NCBI GenBank assembly: GCA_002371075.1
Contig: DFFS01000058.1
Span: 1-6,286 of the forward strand
From: Christensenella sp. UBA3770
GTDB taxonomy: Bacteria; Bacillota; Clostridia; Christensenellales; CAG-1252
Direction of reading: 5' to 3'
DNA length: 6,286 bases
The notes beneath the pieces were generated by a model. That model saw only the letters and a program-made list of their open reading frames with translations. It was not told the origin of the DNA and ran no database searches. Both the position numbers and the translations under genes were made by a program. Numbering within the stretch: position 1 is the stretch's first letter; each line of letters begins with the position of its first letter. Positions 5,822 through 6,286 of this stretch are shown here, in pieces.

Positions 5822-5829
5822 AAGGAGGT
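5822..5829 (+). promoter_or_regulatory. Strong ribosome-binding site of the PFOR gene
   Basis: AAGGAGGT, fully complementary to the 16S rRNA 3' end core, ends 5 nt before the ATG at 5835. It fixes the start. Confidence 0.9.
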
Positions 5830-5834
5830 ACTTT

Positions 5835-6286
5835 ATGAGTTTCAAACAAACAGTAGACGGTAACACCGCTGCGAGCCACGTTGCTTACGCTTTCTCGGAA
5901 GTCGCTGCGATCTACCCGATCACTCCCTCTTCCCCCATGGCGGAAGTTGCCGACGAATGGTCCGCGCAAGGTCGTGTGAACATGTTCGGTCAAAAGCTCC
6001 GTTTGGCGGAGATGCAGTCCGAAGGCGGCGCCGCGGGCGCTGTGCACGGCTCCCTTGTCGCGGGTGCTTTGACTACCACGTATACGGCGAGCCAAGGCTT
6101 GCTTTTGATGATCCCCAACATGTACAAGATCGCGGGCGAGCTCCTTCCTGGCGTATTCCACGTTTCCGCCAGAACTCTTGCCGCTCATGCTCTCAACATC
6201 TTCGGTGACCATTCCGACGTAATGGCCTGCCGTCAGACCGGTTTCGCCATGCTTTGCTCCTCTTCCGTACAGGAAGCTATGGACCT
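5835..6286 (+). CDS. nifJ: Pyruvate:ferredoxin (flavodoxin) oxidoreductase, N-terminal 150 residues
   Basis: The frame is open from the ATG to the right edge (150 codons plus 2 bases); the family is about 1,170-1,200 residues, so only domain I is seen. The enzyme converts pyruvate and CoA to acetyl-CoA and CO2, passing electrons to ferredoxin or flavodoxin, in the cytoplasm of anaerobes. Diagnostic blocks are VDGNTAASHVAYAFSEVAAI, the YPITPSSPMAE motif (residues 27-37; T30 at the family pyruvate/TPP-site Thr), QSEGGAAGAVHG with E63 at the expected TPP-activating Glu, and SARTLAAHALNIFGDHSDVM with R113 at the expected pyruvate-binding Arg. These assignments rely on remembered alignment to the Desulfovibrio africanus enzyme. 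A consensus promoter and ribosome-binding site indicate strong expression. Codons lean to GGT, CGT and GCT more than in the sporulation genes, as expected for an abundant protein. The later iron-sulfur and TPP domains lie outside the window. Confidence 0.95.
   Translation, partial: MSFKQTVDGNTAASHVAYAFSEVAAIYPITPSSPMAEVADEWSAQGRVNMFGQKLRLAEMQSEGGAAGAVHGSLVAGALTTTYTASQGLLLMIPNMYKIAGELLPGVFHVSARTLAAHALNIFGDHSDVMACRQTGFAMLCSSSVQEAMD

Overview
The window looks like a chromosomal stretch from an endospore-forming member of the Clostridia (Firmicutes), with G+C judged by eye at slightly above 50%. Four adjacent genes encode recognisable sporulation or germination proteins: a SipL-type DUF3794/LysM protein, SpoIIR, SleB and YpeB. 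A pyruvate:ferredoxin oxidoreductase gene follows, which points to an anaerobe. Shine-Dalgarno sites (GGAGGG, AAGGAG, AAGGAGGT) and near-consensus sigma-A promoters fit a Firmicute. I cannot name a genus.

Layout. 1-1116 (-): a secreted lipoprotein with a short beta-sandwich-like segment and GLUG-like beta-helix repeats, running off the left edge; it has a near-perfect promoter. 1242-2702 (+): SipL-like spore morphogenesis protein. 2716-2754: a terminator hairpin between convergent genes. 2788-3318 (-): SpoIIR, with a lipobox-like Cys. 3319-3408: a 90-bp divergent control region with candidate forespore sigma-factor promoters in both directions. 3409-4089 and 4099-5478 (+): a tight sleB-ypeB operon. 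5479-5834: a 356-bp gene-free interval holding an array of a 9-bp box alternating with different perfect hairpins, a 10-bp inverted repeat bracketing the interval, a probable terminator, and a consensus sigma-A promoter. 5835-6286 (+): the N-terminal 150 residues of pyruvate:ferredoxin oxidoreductase, running off the right edge.

How the genes work together. From family knowledge, SpoIIR is made in the forespore and signals to the mother cell to activate sigma-E. SipL is a mother-cell protein that links coat assembly on SpoIVA to the forespore surface. SleB and YpeB are made in the forespore, packed into the spore and used to degrade cortex during germination. The central 4.3 kb therefore spans early signalling, mid-stage envelope assembly and germination. 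The flanking lipoprotein and PFOR genes have strong vegetative-type promoters and appear functionally unrelated.

The least explained part is the ypeB-PFOR interval. Its box-plus-hairpin array has three full units whose stems differ in sequence yet are each perfectly self-complementary. No complete new multi-gene system is evident here.
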